Assembly: GCF_051055405.1 (NCBI RefSeq) | Contig: NZ_CP167068.1 | Location: 3,038,001 to 3,102,000 of the forward strand | Length of the DNA: 64,000 bases | Direction: 5' to 3' | DNA from: Pseudolachnospira sp051055405 | GTDB lineage: Bacteria; Bacillota; Clostridia; Lachnospirales; Lachnospiraceae | Shown: positions 8,916 to 17,087 of the stretch, in pieces | Numbering within the stretch: the stretch's first letter is position 1 | How the letters are laid out: every line of letters starts with the position of its first letter | Notes under the pieces: model-generated | Database searches by the model: none | What the model was told of the DNA's origin: nothing | Seen by the model: the letters and a program-made list of their open reading frames with translations, nothing else | Program-made: the position numbers and the translations under genes

Positions 8916-10087
8916 CGATTTTTCTCCTCCGAAAGCCCTTTGATAAAGCGCTCCATCCGATCGAGCGCCTCTTTTAAGCTGTCCAGCGAATAGGCGTAGG
9001 ATACCCGCAGGAACCCTTCTCCGCATGATCCAAAAGCCGTGCCCGGCACAACAGCGACCTTCTCTTCCTGCAAAAACCGGTTGGCAAATTCCTCACTGGT
9101 CATACCAAACCGCTTGATATTGGGAAAACAGTAAAAAGCGCCATGGGGTTCAAAGCAGGGCAGTCCCATCTCCTCAAACCGGCGCAGCAGATATCGTCTT
9201 CTCTGGTCATAGGATTCCCGCATCTCTTCGATATCCCGATCCCCATTTTTCATGGCCTCGATGGCCGCATATTGGCTATTGGTCGGCGCACACATAATCG
9301 CGTACTGGTGAATCTTCGTCATCTGTTCCACCAAAAAAGCCGGCCCGGCCGCATACCCCAGCCGCCAGCCAGTCATCGCATAGGCCTTGGAAAATCCATT
9401 AATCACCAGGGTCCTGTCCCGCATGCCCGGCAGGGAAGCAATACTCGTATGCTCTCCATGGTAAGAAAGCTCTCCGTAGATTTCATCCGAGATCACAAAA
9501 ATGTCCTTTTCTATCAGCACATCCACCAAGGCGGAAAGCTCTTCCTTCCCCATCACCGCACCGGTAGGATTATTGGGGAACGGCAAAATCAATACCTTTG
9601 TCTTCGGGGTGATGGCAGCGAGAAGCTCCTCTCTGGTCAGTTTAAACTGGTTTTTTTCCTGAAGTTCAATGACCACCGGCGTTCCATCCGCCAGCAAGGC
9701 GCAGGGAAGATAGGACACGTAGCTTGGCTGTGGAATCAACACCTCATCGCCCGGATTCAACATCGCGCGCAAAGCCAAATCAATCGCCTCACTGCCGCCT
9801 ACCGTAACCAAAACTTCCGTGGCCGGATCGTAATGGACGTGGGCCCGGCGTTCCAGATACTGGCAGATTTCCTCCCGGAGCGGCATCAAACCGCTGTTGG
9901 AAGTATAAAAAGTGCGTCCCTTTTTTAAGGAATAGATGCCTTCTTCCCGGACATGCCAAGGGGTATCAAAATCCGGCTCCCCCACTCCCAGGGAGATCGC
10001 ATCGGGCATCTCGCTGACAATATCAAAAAATTTTCGGATACCAGACGGCTCCAATTCTACTACTTTATCGGATAAAAAATTTCTCAT
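8912..10087 (-). CDS. PLP-dependent class I/II aminotransferase
   Basis: The 391-residue enzyme belongs to the fold-type I aspartate aminotransferase superfamily. It shows LGVGEPDFDTP, the NNPTGAV loop, SDEIYGELSY and the PLP lysine in GFSKAYAMTGWRLGY, with the C-terminal arginine in FLRVSYA. The amino-acid substrate cannot be assigned. Its ATG overlaps the stop of the Lrp/AsnC regulator in an ATGA junction, and its stop overlaps trmL the same way. The pairing with Lrp suggests the regulator senses an amino acid handled by this enzyme, which is inference. Confidence 0.92.
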   Translation of the reverse strand: MRNFLSDKVVELEPSGIRKFFDIVSEMPDAISLGVGEPDFDTPWHVREEGIYSLKKGRTFYTSNSGLMPLREEICQYLERRAHVHYDPATEVLVTVGGSEAIDLALRAMLNPGDEVLIPQPSYVSYLPCALLADGTPVVIELQEKNQFKLTREELLAAITPKTKVLILPFPNNPTGAVMGKEELSALVDVLIEKDIFVISDEIYGELSYHGEHTSIASLPGMRDRTLVINGFSKAYAMTGWRLGYAAGPAFLVEQMTKIHQYAIMCAPTNSQYAAIEAMKNGDRDIEEMRESYDQRRRYLLRRFEEMGLPCFEPHGAFYCFPNIKRFGMTSEEFANRFLQEEKVAVVPGTAFGSCGEGFLRVSYAYSLDSLKEALDRMERFIKGLSEEKNR

Positions 10088-10566
10088 GGCATGATCAACA
10101 TCCTTTCATCCCGAACTTCTTCCGCCAGCACCGTCCCATGATCTTTGTACTTCTTCAGCACAAAATGGGTGGCCGTACTTAAAACCGCCTCCATCGGACT
10201 CAATTTGTCCGCGACAAACTGCGCCACCTCCCGCATAGTCCTTCCTTCCAGAATCACAGTAAAATCAAAAGCGCCGGACATCAGATAGATGGCCTGCACT
10301 TCCGGATAATGGTAGATCTGCTCCGCAATGCTGTCAAAGCCCATTCCACGTTGAGGCGTCACCTTCACCTCGATCAGCGCCGTCACCTTATCATTCCCGG
10401 CTTTCTCCCAATTAATCAAGGTATGATAACCGCCGATCACCTTCTCTTTTTCCATCGCTGCGATTTCTGCGGCTACCGCTTCCTCCGGTTCCCCCAGAAG
10501 AATCGCCATATCATGAGCGCTGATACGCGCATTCTTTTCTAAGATAGTCAAAATTTTATTTCTCAA
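10084..10566 (-). CDS. Lrp/AsnC-family transcriptional regulator
   Basis: The 160-residue protein has an N-terminal winged helix (~1-55, MRNKILTILEKNARIS) and a C-terminal RAM/AsnC ligand-binding domain (~65-145, with TALIEVKVTP and YLMSGAFDFTVILEG). Such proteins form octamers and bind amino acids. It overlaps both neighbours by 4 nt, so it is made in step with the AIR-synthase-like protein and the aminotransferase. Autoregulation is likely but no operator can be read. Confidence 0.9.
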   Translation of the reverse strand: MRNKILTILEKNARISAHDMAILLGEPEEAVAAEIAAMEKEKVIGGYHTLINWEKAGNDKVTALIEVKVTPQRGMGFDSIAEQIYHYPEVQAIYLMSGAFDFTVILEGRTMREVAQFVADKLSPMEAVLSTATHFVLKKYKDHGTVLAEEVRDERMLIMP

Positions 10567-11054
10567 CCTGAACTCCTTTCTCCCAGAATCCCCAGGCGTT
10601 CCAACTCATCCGGCTGCGGCTTTGTCAGATAGCGGATCCCCTCCGCACCTGCCACGACACGTCCCTTGTTCCCATCGGTACGGCCAATGATGGTCCCTTC
10701 CGTCCAATTTCCATTCTCCACGAAAAAAAGCGTCCCGCTGGACAATAACTGATAGGGCGTCACATCCAAAATCTCACAAATTTCGATCGTATCCTGCCGC
10801 ACTGGAATCCGGGAAAGTTCCACATAAAGGCCCGTTCCCGCCGCCTCTCCCAGCCTCCAAAGCGCGCCAAAAATCCCACCTGTTCCAATCGGTTCAGAAC
10901 AAAGTACGGCCGTTTCCAGCGTCTCTTTTTCCGGCATTCTTTTTGCCTTTTCCACAAACGACGCCGGAAGACGCTTTAAAAGTTGATTTTCAAAATACCT
11001 GGCCAGATATGCCGTCCCCAAATCCCCGGCTGTGCCGGTCATCACAATATCCAT
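10563..11054 (-). CDS. AIR synthase-related protein (C-terminal domain only)
   Basis: The 163-residue product resembles the C-terminal half of AIRS/ThiL/HypE-fold proteins: MTGTAGDLGTAYLA, then ETAVLCSEPIGTGGIFGALWRLGEAAGTGLYVEL with the domain's glycine-rich turns, then RQDTIEICEILDVTPYQLLSSG. The N-terminal ATP-binding half is missing, and nothing upstream restores it. The start is taken at 11054, where TAATG couples it to the 37-codon ORF upstream; an ATG at 11099 is possible but lies inside that ORF. It may have a regulatory or assembly role. I do not assign a reaction. Confidence 0.72.
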   Translation of the reverse strand: MDIVMTGTAGDLGTAYLARYFENQLLKRLPASFVEKAKRMPEKETLETAVLCSEPIGTGGIFGALWRLGEAAGTGLYVELSRIPVRQDTIEICEILDVTPYQLLSSGTLFFVENGNWTEGTIIGRTDGNKGRVVAGAEGIRYLTKPQPDELERLGILGERSSG

Positions 11055-11167
11055 TAGAATAGACTCAGGATGCCGGTCATCAATGGCACCACCATGCAAA
11101 TAATCAGCAGGCTCACAATGACCCAGACAATCCCTCTTTTTGAATTTTTATTCTTAAAATTGAACAT
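11054..11167 (-). CDS. Small single-pass membrane protein (37 residues)
   Basis: This short ORF begins MFNFKNKNSKRG and continues with one hydrophobic helix (~13-36). It has an AAGGA site 8 nt before its ATG, and its TAA stop overlaps the next start in a TAATG junction. It starts 3 nt after the nth stop. The basic N-terminus and single helix resemble small membrane peptides often tucked into Firmicute operons. No function is known to me. Confidence 0.65.
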   Translation of the reverse strand: MFNFKNKNSKRGIVWVIVSLLIICMVVPLMTGILSLF

Positions 11168-11170
11168 CCT

Positions 11171-11818
11171 TTATTTCCTTTCCTGATTCTCCTTCGCAGA
11201 AGGACAGATATCCGTTAAAAAGCAATTTCCACAATCCGGCTTCCGCGCCGTACAAATGGTACGCCCCAAGGTAATAATATGAATGTTGTAGAGAATCCAG
11301 TGATCTTCCGGCAGCACCTTCATCAGGTCAAATTCCACCTTCACCGGATCCTCTTCCTCGGTAAAGCCCAGCTTTTTTGAAATCCGTTTTACATGGGTAT
11401 CCACCACAATGCTTGGCTCATAGTAGATATTGCCGCGGATCACATTGGCCGTCTTACGTCCGACTCCCGCCAGCCCCGTCAATTCCTCCAGGCTGCGAGG
11501 GACTTCCCCGCCGTATTTTTCCACCAAATCCTTGGCGCAGGAAATGATATTTTTCGCTTTGTTGTGATAAAATCCAGTGGAATGGATATCTTTCTCAAGC
11601 TCCGCTAAATCCGCCTGCGCAAACTTTTCCAGAGTATCGTATTTTTGGAACAAATCCTTTGTCACCACGTTTACACGGGCGTCGGTGCACTGGGCGCTCA
11701 AAATCACCGCAATCAGCAGCTGCCAAGGCGTTTCATAATTGAGATAGCAGCGAAACTCCGTCCCATACTCCCGATCCAAGCGCCGAAGCGCCTCCGAAAC
11801 CCGTTCTTCCCTCGTCAT
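11171..11818 (-). CDS. nth: Endonuclease III
   Basis: The 215-residue DNA glycosylase/AP lyase excises oxidised pyrimidines. The helix-hairpin-helix LTGLAGVGRKTANVI carries the catalytic lysine, and VVDTHVKR carries the catalytic aspartate. The C-terminal cluster is C-x6-C-x2-C-x5-C (CTARKPDCGNCFLTDIC), binding a 4Fe-4S group. The length is typical. It follows the GNAT gene by 3 nt. Confidence 0.97.
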   Translation of the reverse strand: MTREERVSEALRRLDREYGTEFRCYLNYETPWQLLIAVILSAQCTDARVNVVTKDLFQKYDTLEKFAQADLAELEKDIHSTGFYHNKAKNIISCAKDLVEKYGGEVPRSLEELTGLAGVGRKTANVIRGNIYYEPSIVVDTHVKRISKKLGFTEEEDPVKVEFDLMKVLPEDHWILYNIHIITLGRTICTARKPDCGNCFLTDICPSAKENQERK

Positions 11819-11821
11819 TGC

Positions 11822-12097
11822 TTAAGCTTCCGCAAGAGCGGCCTTCTCCGGATGCTTTTCCATCCATCCCTTCGCATAGCTGCATGAAGTCCGCGTTTTC
11901 CAGCCGTTCTCCTCAATCTTTTCTACCGCCGCGGCCATCAGTTTCCCGGCCACGCCTTGACCTCTTAATTTATCCGACACAAAGGTGTGGTTTAAATCTA
12001 CCACGCCAGGCGCTACCTCCGGAAAATCAATTTCCGCCAAAAGTTCGCCATCCTCCGCTTCGGCATAAATCCGGTGCTCTTCATACATGAATTCCAT
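11822..12097 (-). CDS. Small GNAT-fold N-acetyltransferase (YjdJ-like)
   Basis: The 91-residue protein is a minimal GNAT domain: AEIDFPEVAPGVVDLNHTFV, then the acetyl-CoA pyrophosphate loop DKLRGQGVAGKLM (R/Q-x-x-G-x-A/G type), then a closing strand TSCSYAKGWMEKHPE. It has an AAGGAG site six bases from the ATG at 12097. It overlaps the radical-SAM gene by 17 nt. The substrate is unknown. Confidence 0.85.
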   Translation of the reverse strand: MEFMYEEHRIYAEAEDGELLAEIDFPEVAPGVVDLNHTFVSDKLRGQGVAGKLMAAAVEKIEENGWKTRTSCSYAKGWMEKHPEKAALAEA

Positions 12098-13793
12098 CCT
12101 GTTCTCCTTTTCCGGCCTTTTTGGCCAATGGGTAAATTAAAATCGCTGCATTATGATTGAAAGGACTGCGGCGCCGGTAGTCAAACACCAGCATCTGCCT
12201 CTCGCCGTCATCCTGTTCCAAAACTTCCACATGGAGCGCCCGCGCCAATTCCTTTGCCCCGCAATCGGCATAATGAGGGAAAAGCGCATGGCTTTCCGCC
12301 TCCCGTTTCCAAAAATCACGGATAACCTCCCGGTAGGGCGTAAGATCCGGGCCAAAGGAAGGCCGGCTCTTTAGATTTTCTCTGGCGTAGCAATCCGCTA
12401 AAAGCGCCGCTATAAATTCTTTTTCTTCCGTCCGGGACACGGTGGAGAAAAACTCCAATAAAATCTCATATTTCCGGATGCGGGAAGAGGGCAAAACAAA
12501 GAGTTGGTTCTCTCGAAAATAATCCGCCAAAGCTTCATACATGGCAAAAGGGCTGGGAAAATATGCTTCCAAAACATCCAAAGAACGCAAGAATTGGCCG
12601 CTGTTATAGTAGATTTCAAGCACTGCTTCGATCTCCTTTAACCGAAGAACCTCTTCGGCAGAAAGCCATCTCGTCCGCAATACTTCATAGGGCGGTTTCC
12701 GCGTCGCTAAAATCCCATACTCCTGCGCCTTTTTCTCCATATAAGAGCCCTTCAGCACTTTCAGGAAACCCAGCTGGAGCTGTTCCGGCTTTAGGGCATA
12801 GACCTGATCGAAAGACCTGCCAAAGCTCCTATAATCCTCGTAGGGAAGCCCTGCGATCAAATCCAAATGTTGATGGATATTTTCCCACGAGCGAATTTCC
12901 TCCACCACTGCGGCCACCCGTGAAAAGTCCATATGCCGCCGTATCTCCCGAAGGGTTTGTTCATTGGTAGACTGAACGCCGATCTCCAACTGTACCGCGC
13001 CTGGGCGCATGTCCTTTAAAACCGCCAGCATTTCCTCATCCAATAAATCAGCGGCGATCTCAAAGTGGAAATTCGTCACGCCATTGTCATGATCCCGCAA
13101 AAAACGCCAAATCGAAAGCGCATGGTCGCGTCGACAATTAAAGGTGCGGTCGATAAACTTCACCTGGGGAACGTTTCTATCCAAAAAGAATTGAAGTTCC
13201 TCCTGCACCTTGGAAATACTCCGAAAATCCAGAATCTTTTCAATGGAAGAAAGGCAATAGCTGCAGGAAAACGGGCAGCCGCGGCTGCTCTCATAATACA
13301 TGATTCGGTTTTCAAATCCACTCAAATCCCGGTACCAAAAAGGAATCTCCGATAAGGGAAGGGATTTCTTTTCTCCTCTTAAAATCCGCTCCGCCGGAGC
13401 GCCAAGCCCCTCCTGGTAACGCTGAACCAGTTCTGCGAAGACCGATTCTCCCGGCCCTGTCATCACGCCGGTAACCGGAAGGCGGCTCAGCACATCCTCC
13501 GCGTCATAGCTCACCTCCGGTCCTCCCAGCCAAATGTCCGTCTCCGGCAGCATAGGACGCAGATCAAAAATCAGTTCCTCCACCATCGACAGGTTCCAAA
13601 TATAGCAGGAAAATGCCAGGACATCCGGACGACGCCGAAAAAGGTCTCCACGAACCATGTCCAAAGAATGATTGATCGTATACTCCACGATTTCCACAGA
13701 TTCTCCAGCGGCTCCGGCACAAGCCTTTAAGCTGTATACCGCGGGATTTGAATGGATATATTTCGCGTTAATCGCAACCAGCAAAATTTTCAT
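12081..13793 (-). CDS. B12-binding radical SAM protein, DUF4080 family
   Basis: The 570-residue protein has an N-terminal cobalamin-binding-type Rossmann domain (~1-135, MKILLVAINAKYIHSNPAV), a radical SAM domain with CPFSCSYC (C-x3-C-x2-C) near 180, and a long C-terminal DUF4080 region. The start at 13793 matches the family N-terminus. No Shine-Dalgarno sequence precedes it; a strong promoter ends seven bases before the ATG, suggesting a leaderless transcript. It is the first gene of the operon ending with trmL. The substrate is unknown. Confidence 0.9.
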   Translation of the reverse strand: MKILLVAINAKYIHSNPAVYSLKACAGAAGESVEIVEYTINHSLDMVRGDLFRRRPDVLAFSCYIWNLSMVEELIFDLRPMLPETDIWLGGPEVSYDAEDVLSRLPVTGVMTGPGESVFAELVQRYQEGLGAPAERILRGEKKSLPLSEIPFWYRDLSGFENRIMYYESSRGCPFSCSYCLSSIEKILDFRSISKVQEELQFFLDRNVPQVKFIDRTFNCRRDHALSIWRFLRDHDNGVTNFHFEIAADLLDEEMLAVLKDMRPGAVQLEIGVQSTNEQTLREIRRHMDFSRVAAVVEEIRSWENIHQHLDLIAGLPYEDYRSFGRSFDQVYALKPEQLQLGFLKVLKGSYMEKKAQEYGILATRKPPYEVLRTRWLSAEEVLRLKEIEAVLEIYYNSGQFLRSLDVLEAYFPSPFAMYEALADYFRENQLFVLPSSRIRKYEILLEFFSTVSRTEEKEFIAALLADCYARENLKSRPSFGPDLTPYREVIRDFWKREAESHALFPHYADCGAKELARALHVEVLEQDDGERQMLVFDYRRRSPFNHNAAILIYPLAKKAGKGEQDGIHV

Positions 13794-13800
13794 GTGTTTT

Positions 13801-13829
13801 ATTATATAGCTTTTCGAAAAAGAAGGCAA
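13801..13829 (-). promoter_or_regulatory. Promoter of the DUF4080-to-trmL operon, immediately abutting the ATG
   Basis: On the minus strand there is TTGCCT (13824-13829), a 17-bp spacer and TATAAT (13801-13806). The -10 box ends 7 nt before the ATG at 13793, so the mRNA should begin at or one base before the start codon. Confidence 0.7.
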
Positions 13830-13890
13830 GCCTTTCCCTTGTGGGAATAGCATGGAAATGCTACAATGATACAAAAGATATTCGGGGGTA

Positions 13891-14107
13891 AAAGATCTCT
13901 TGTTAAGAAGTATCGAAATATTTTGTAGAGTTTCGGAGCGAGTACTTCTAAGATTTCGCAAATTTGTGAAAAGCATTCACAAAAACAAGAAACTCGCTGC
14001 GCTCAAACAGTCTTGTTTTTGTTCATAACACAAATTTTCGGAATCGAAGAAGTACTATCGCTCCTGCAAATACAAAATATTTCGATACTTCTTAACAAGA
14101 GATCTTT
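13891..14107. repeat. 217-nt long inverted-repeat element (MITE-like or structured RNA)
   Basis: The outer arms 13891-13927 and 14071-14107 are perfect 37-nt reverse complements. Inside them the similarity continues imperfectly (GGAGCGA-GTACTTCT against GGAGCGATAGTACTTCT) to an inner stem ACAAAAACAAGA / TCTTGTTTTTGT around a ~20-nt loop. There is no ORF. It lies between the divergent DUF4080 and CYTH promoter regions. I see no clear target-site duplication. It could be a miniature inverted-repeat element or a large RNA hairpin in the CYTH leader. Confidence 0.8.
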
Positions 14108-14143
14108 CGAGCCCAACATCATATCATAAAGGAGAAGAACGGC

Positions 14144-14620
14144 ATGGAAATCGAGAGAAAGTTTTTAGTGAAAAAAATCCCGGAGAATTTGGAGCAGTAC
14201 CCCTGCCTCTTTCTGGAGCAGGCGTATCTTTGCACCTCGCCTGTCGTCCGAGTCAGGAAAGAAAACGACGATTACTACCTGACCTATAAAGGAAAAGGAA
14301 AGATGATCCGCGAAGAATACAATTTACCTCTCACCCAAGAGGCCTATGAACATCTGCTGGCAAAAGCAGACGGAGAAAAAATTAGCAAAAGGCGGTTCAA
14401 AATCCCTTTAACGCCTTATACCGTGGAACTGGATCTTTTTGACGGAATCCTGGAGGGTCTTGTCATCGCCGAAGTAGAATTTCCCACGGAAGAGGAAGCT
14501 CTCTGCTTCACCCCTCCCGCCTGGTTTCAGGCTGATGTCACCAACGACCACCGTTACCACAACAGCTTTCTCAGCCAAATTCATACGGTCAAAGAAAAAA
14601 ACGAAATCTTTGTCCCGTAA
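14144..14620 (+). CDS. CYTH-domain protein, probable inorganic triphosphatase
   Basis: The 158-residue protein opens with MEIERKFLV, the E-x-E-x-K signature of the CYTH triphosphate tunnel fold. Further tunnel residues appear in VVRVRKENDDYYLTYKGKG, REEYNLPL, KRRFKIP, VELDLFDG and AEVEFPTEEEA. Bacterial members hydrolyse tripolyphosphate or other triphosphates with a divalent metal. An AAAGGAGAAG site precedes the ATG. It stands alone, converging on the HD-domain gene. Confidence 0.9.
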   Translation: MEIERKFLVKKIPENLEQYPCLFLEQAYLCTSPVVRVRKENDDYYLTYKGKGKMIREEYNLPLTQEAYEHLLAKADGEKISKRRFKIPLTPYTVELDLFDGILEGLVIAEVEFPTEEEALCFTPPAWFQADVTNDHRYHNSFLSQIHTVKEKNEIFVP

Positions 14621-14697
14621 AGTCCGGCTTTTACAACGATTTCGTTTTCCCATGGTCATATAAAATTTTTACAAAGAGAACGGACGGCTCTTATCTT

Positions 14698-15357
14698 TCA
14701 TATTAGCTGCTGTTCATTGATCATAAGCTTAAATTTCAAGCCAAGTTTTTCCGCGGCTTTACGGCAAAGAATCATACGGTTCAGAAAAATCTCAAAATAG
14801 TCCATGACGGAACCAAAATGGGTATCCACCGATAATTTCAGCTTGATCAGCGTGTGCGCTTCGTTGATTTTTAACTCAGATTTTGTAACGGAATAATTCA
14901 CTCTATCATGAATATCAAAATTGTGAATATCCGGATTCCGTACACGGGAACGGCGTACATCCGATTTATCCGCTAAAATAAGGGCGGCCGCCACAGCATT
15001 GACCGGCACGCCGGTCCCCTCGTCATGATTTCCGATTGCCGTAGTAATAACTGCGATTTCTTTTGGAATAAAATTCATTTTATCTAACAGGCGAAATGCC
15101 ATGACTGCGCCGCTTTGGCTGTGATCAATCCGATTGACCAAATTCCCAATATCATGCAAATATCCCGCAATCTTTGCCAGCTCGGCTTCTCTTTTCGAAT
15201 ACTCCAACGTTTCTAAAATATATCCGGCTGTTTTTGCCACATGAGTAACGTGAGCGAAGCTGTGTTCCGTAAATCCAAGCGCAAGCAAAGAAGCGTCCGC
15301 TTCCGTAATATAAGTTTGTATATCCTTGTTTTTCCTGATTTCTTCGTAGGTGATCAT
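14698..15357 (-). CDS. HD-domain phosphohydrolase
   Basis: The protein (~219 residues from the chosen start) has an HD domain: HSFAHVTHVAKTAG, GYLHDIGNLVNRIDHS and a later ITTAIGNHDEG. I chose MITYEEIRKNK at 15357, preceded by AAAGGGAG close to the ATG. An in-frame ATG at 15417, just after the phoR stop, has no Shine-Dalgarno sequence but could use coupling. It is the last gene after phoPR, so it probably responds to phosphate. Its substrate is unknown; nucleotides or phosphoesters are typical of the fold. Confidence 0.82.
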   Translation of the reverse strand: MITYEEIRKNKDIQTYITEADASLLALGFTEHSFAHVTHVAKTAGYILETLEYSKREAELAKIAGYLHDIGNLVNRIDHSQSGAVMAFRLLDKMNFIPKEIAVITTAIGNHDEGTGVPVNAVAAALILADKSDVRRSRVRNPDIHNFDIHDRVNYSVTKSELKINEAHTLIKLKLSVDTHFGSVMDYFEIFLNRMILCRKAAEKLGLKFKLMINEQQLI

Positions 15358-15425
15358 GTCTCCCTTTCTATAAGTAAAGAAGCAATTCGGATAAGCGTTT
15401 ATCAGCACCGTTTCCATAGAACGAT

Positions 15426-17087
15426 TTACGTATTCCTCGGAAATATAACCGTAATGGTAGTTCCGCTGTTTACCATACTTCGTAGTTCAATCGCCGCGCC
15501 ATGCAGTCTTGCCGCGTGTTTGACGATGGAAAGTCCAAGGCCCGTGCCGCCGGTTTCTTTCGAGTGGCTTTTGTCCACCCGATAAAAGCGCTCAAAGATT
15601 CGTTCCTGATGCTCCGCCGGAATCCCTATTCCTGTATCGGTGACGATCAGCGTTACAAGCTCGTCTTCCGCTCTTAACGTCACGGAAACAGAGCCACCTT
15701 TACGGTTATATTTGATTGCGTTATCGCAAAGATTATAAACAATGCTTCCCAACAGCTGAGGAATACCATAGAGAACGGCATGCTCTCCGTGCAGCTCAAT
15801 TCTTATCGCCGCGCGCTCCGCCTCCGGCGCAAGCGCCGTTACAACATCATCCGCAATAGAAAACAGATCTGTCTCTTCCCATTTCATATCATCCGCACCT
15901 TCGTCCAAATGAGAGAGCTTAATGATATCTTCGACCAGACGTATCATACGTCCCGCTTCCGTATAGATCTGCTTTGAAAAATTCGGAATATCTCCCGGCT
16001 TTACCATCCCATTTACCAAAAGCTCCGCACAGCCGGAAATCGTATGAAGGGGGGTTTTTAGCTCATGGGAAACATTAGCGGTAAATTCTCGCCGCATCTG
16101 CTCGTTTTTTTCTTTTTCCGTTACATCAAGCAGCAAGAGCACCGTTCCGGTCATTTCGCCGCCGGACAGCACCGGGCTTGCGTCAAGCTGATAGGTTCCC
16201 ACGCTAAAATCTATCACCGTTTCCGCATGCTCTCCATTCTCTACTTTATGAAGAAGCGCCGTCAACGCGGGATTGCGGCTAACGGAAAGAATATCCTTGC
16301 CGACAGCGGAAGACTCTATATCAAACAGCTCCGACGCCGCACGGTTGATGCTCAGTATCTCACCCTTTCGGTTCAAAAGCACAAGCCCCTCCGTCATGCC
16401 CCCTGTCACGGTGTCAAATTCGCTTTGTTTGCGTCTCATTTCCTCTGTCTGCCTTTTGATCTGTCGCTGCTGCACGTCGATCCGATGGAGCAGAGGGGAC
16501 AGCTCGCTATATCCGTCGTTGCTCAACGGATCATCCAGATTCAGTTCGTTGAGCGGCTTGACAATCTTTTTCGACAAGCGGGATGCCAGAACGATTGACA
16601 AAATGACCGCAATAGCAAAAATCACACAGATCGGCTGCAGCATACCGAGCGTCAACACGAACAGAGAGTGCTGCGTTACCGAAAGCCGCAGCACGGTTCC
16701 GTCCGATAGCCGCTTTGCGCTGTAAAGGTAACGTTCCGTCAAAGTAGTGGAATAGCGGGAGCTTTCGCCATTCCCCTCGGTAAACGCTTCTTTTACTTCT
16801 TCACGCTCCAAATGGTTTTCCATATCGCCCGCGTCAGAAACACTGTCATAAATCACGCTTCCGTCCGTTCCGATCCATGTAATACGGCAATTTTGAATGT
16901 CCAGCCCTTCCAAATATTGGAGCGATTCATCCTGGACGCCTTGAGCGGCAAGATCCGTTTGGATTCTAAGTTGCCTTTGCTGGACGCCCGAAAAGTAATC
17001 ATAAAGAACGGTCATAAACAGCAGCGCCGACGCAAGAAATACGCTGATTCCCACGGCGGATATTGTGCGGAAAATTTTTTTTGTCAT
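15426..17087 (-). CDS. phoR: Phosphate-sensor histidine kinase PhoR
   Basis: The 553-residue kinase has an N-terminal helix (~8-32), an extracytoplasmic region, a second helix (~148-172), a HAMP-like linker, a PAS domain (~225-330, GLVLLNRKGEILSINRAA) and an H-box FTANVSHELKTPL. The N-box NLCDNAIKYN, DTGIGIP and GTGLGLSIV follow. The PAS-containing layout is that of PhoR. It overlaps phoP by 4 nt and shares its PHO-box promoter. Confidence 0.92.
   Translation of the reverse strand: MTKKIFRTISAVGISVFLASALLFMTVLYDYFSGVQQRQLRIQTDLAAQGVQDESLQYLEGLDIQNCRITWIGTDGSVIYDSVSDAGDMENHLEREEVKEAFTEGNGESSRYSTTLTERYLYSAKRLSDGTVLRLSVTQHSLFVLTLGMLQPICVIFAIAVILSIVLASRLSKKIVKPLNELNLDDPLSNDGYSELSPLLHRIDVQQRQIKRQTEEMRRKQSEFDTVTGGMTEGLVLLNRKGEILSINRAASELFDIESSAVGKDILSVSRNPALTALLHKVENGEHAETVIDFSVGTYQLDASPVLSGGEMTGTVLLLLDVTEKEKNEQMRREFTANVSHELKTPLHTISGCAELLVNGMVKPGDIPNFSKQIYTEAGRMIRLVEDIIKLSHLDEGADDMKWEETDLFSIADDVVTALAPEAERAAIRIELHGEHAVLYGIPQLLGSIVYNLCDNAIKYNRKGGSVSVTLRAEDELVTLIVTDTGIGIPAEHQERIFERFYRVDKSHSKETGGTGLGLSIVKHAARLHGAAIELRSMVNSGTTITVIFPRNT

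Noticed and set aside
9143..9928. A 261-codon plus-strand frame opposite the aminotransferase
   Set aside because: It is antisense to conserved PLP-enzyme motifs and has no ribosome site or family resemblance.
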